64,000 nt of DNA, taken from positions 1-64,000 of the forward strand of contig JAYUKX010000178.1 of assembly GCA_043764095.1 (NCBI GenBank), given 5' to 3'. A program made the translations under genes and the position numbers. Positions 63,425 to 64,000 of the stretch are shown in pieces. The DNA is from M3007 sp043764095 (lineage in GTDB: Bacteria; Bacteroidota; Bacteroidia; Chitinophagales; Saprospiraceae). Every line of letters begins with the position of its first letter. Positions within the stretch are counted from its first letter, which is position 1. The notes beneath the pieces were generated by a model. That model did not search any database, was not told the origin of the DNA, and worked only from the letters and a program-made list of their open reading frames with translations.

Positions 63425-63458
63425 CAAAAGTAATGCAATTAGACGTTAAGATGTTCAA
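63425..63458 (-). promoter_or_regulatory. Probable promoter of the cytochrome-b-like gene
   Basis: Minus-strand TTG (63458-63456), a 23-base spacer and TACTTTTG (63432-63425) resemble the Bacteroidota promoter. The leader would be about 25 bases. Confidence 0.45.
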
Positions 63459-63796
63459 TAATAACAAGCTTTTGTTCTTAATCTAAATAAAAAGTGAAGT
63501 CAATGCACCGCCCGACACCAAAAGGGTTACTTCGATAAATCTATTTACTCATTTTGGCTACGCATTATCCTAGTCTTTCTTTGTAATGAAATTTCATTCA
63601 CCATTGTAGGGTGGTAACTATTCTAACCAAATGCACGAAAAAAAATTATCAGGCAGCATTTTTAACAATTAATTGATCTAAATGCGCATAAAACTGTAAA
63701 TCAAACGATTAAACATTTTAAAAATTTTTATTTCATATATTTTCAAGCCCTAACTGAGTTAAAATGAAAAAAAAATAATTTTTTTTTGAAAAAAGC
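63459..63796. other. A/T-rich intergenic region
   Basis: About 340 bases with poly-A and poly-T runs and no reading frame I can support. It separates the minus-strand membrane-protein gene from the plus-strand RNA-like unit. Confidence 0.5.
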
Positions 63797-63828
63797 TTGC
63801 ACGAATGAAACAAGTGCCTGTATATTTG
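63797..63828 (+). promoter_or_regulatory. Promoter of the putative small RNA
   Basis: TTG (63797-63799), a 21-base spacer and TATATTTG (63821-63828), a full match to TAnnTTTG. The predicted transcription start is about 63834. Confidence 0.7.
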
Positions 63829-63833
63829 CACTA

Positions 63834-63950
63834 CCAAACGACACTTACTGAGTTGACTTGATCCTCGAAAAACATTTTTAAACTCAGTAGGAAGATTGTT
63901 TTCATTTGGTTTTGGGGCCGCCCGACGCAATCGTCGGGCGGTACTTTTTT
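63834..63950 (+). ncRNA. Candidate small RNA (about 115 nt) with intrinsic terminator
   Basis: A strong promoter is followed by a compact structured segment. TACTGAGTT (63846-63854) pairs with AACTCAGTA (63881-63889). The terminator stem CCGCCCGACG (63918-63927) / CGTCGGGCGG (63932-63941) has a CAAT loop, then TAC and eight T. The segment contains no ATG. It could be a stand-alone sRNA or an attenuated leader of a gene beyond the window. I do not recognise a known RNA family. Confidence 0.6.
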
Positions 63951-63952
63951 TT
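63918..63952 (+). terminator. Strong intrinsic terminator
   Basis: 10-bp G/C-rich stem (63918-63927 with 63932-63941), four-base loop, followed by TACTTTTTTTT. The best canonical terminator in the window. Confidence 0.9.
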
Positions 63953-64000
63953 ATACTCAAATCCTAAGCAAATAAGCAAAAAAATAGCCATTCGGTTTGT

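Noticed and set aside
63733..63960. 75-codon minus-strand frame at the window end
   Set aside because: It reads through the terminator hairpin and the sRNA candidate in antisense and is Arg/Lys-rich by composition only.
1..64000. CRISPR array
   Set aside because: No set of regularly spaced direct repeats of about 25-40 bases was seen; the repeats found are inverted pairs, SprB coding repeats or homopolymers.

Overview
The window reads as a chromosomal segment of a Bacteroidota bacterium, most likely from the Saprospiria (Saprospiraceae-like). The evidence is a SusC/SusD pair, six secreted proteins with Por/type IX secretion (T9SS) C-terminal sorting domains, a very large SprB-repeat protein with a gliding-motility-type C-terminal domain, many SPII lipoproteins with little Shine-Dalgarno signal, and repeated Bacteroidota promoters of the TTTG-N19..21-TAnnTTTG type. 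The species assignment is inference; no rRNA is present.

Layout. 0-4 kb: folP with an upstream lipoprotein gene, a small secreted protein and a YegD-like Hsp70. 4-6.6 kb: a TPP riboswitch and a TonB-dependent receptor (probable thiamin or thiamin-precursor uptake), then tRNA-Arg(CCG). 6.7-8.2 kb: a small island with divergent XRE-like and ribbon-helix-helix-like regulators and small proteins, ending in a long imperfect palindrome. 8.4-11.5 kb: a minus-strand acid-sugar cluster (UxuA-like dehydratase, aldose-epimerase-like protein, SMP-30 lactonase). 11.6-12.8 kb: a propeller-like lipoprotein on the plus strand. 12.9-27.2 kb: an unbroken minus-strand run headed by a GntR/UTRA regulator, followed by SusC, SusD, ROK kinase, a mannose-6-phosphate-isomerase fusion, an MFS sugar porter, a MESH1-like HD hydrolase, a large FG-GAP/UnbV lipoprotein and another lipoprotein.

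27.4-33 kb is a repeat-rich stretch around a T9SS LVIVD-repeat protein, a lipoprotein, a cystathionine-synthase-family PLP enzyme and an unknown protein. 33-48.5 kb holds a 1762-residue T9SS protein with an HEXXH motif, a T9SS PKD protein carrying a 13-G homopolymer, a duplicated fragment of a sorting domain abutting a xisI gene that has lost most of xisH, a large sortilin-type propeller protein, a 5'-nucleotidase lipoprotein, rdgB and a kelch T9SS protein. 48.8-57.4 kb is one 2854-codon SprB-type gene built of 22 alternating A/B repeats. 57.7-63.4 kb encodes a LolCDE/MacB-like ABC pair with a His-rich loop, a dockerin-like T9SS protein and a small cytochrome-b-like membrane protein. The last 200 bases hold a compact promoter-hairpin-terminator unit that looks like an unannotated small RNA.

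How the genes fit together: the GntR operon is a self-contained sugar uptake and phosphorylation system, in which SusCD handles outer-membrane import, the MFS porter inner-membrane import, the ROK protein phosphorylation and the PMI-like protein isomerisation. A TGTTTAAACA palindrome sits on the predicted start site of the regulator's own promoter, and a second copy lies about 160 bp upstream. Much of the rest is the cell-surface and secreted protein repertoire, with several MITE-like inverted-repeat elements placed exactly at gene ends.
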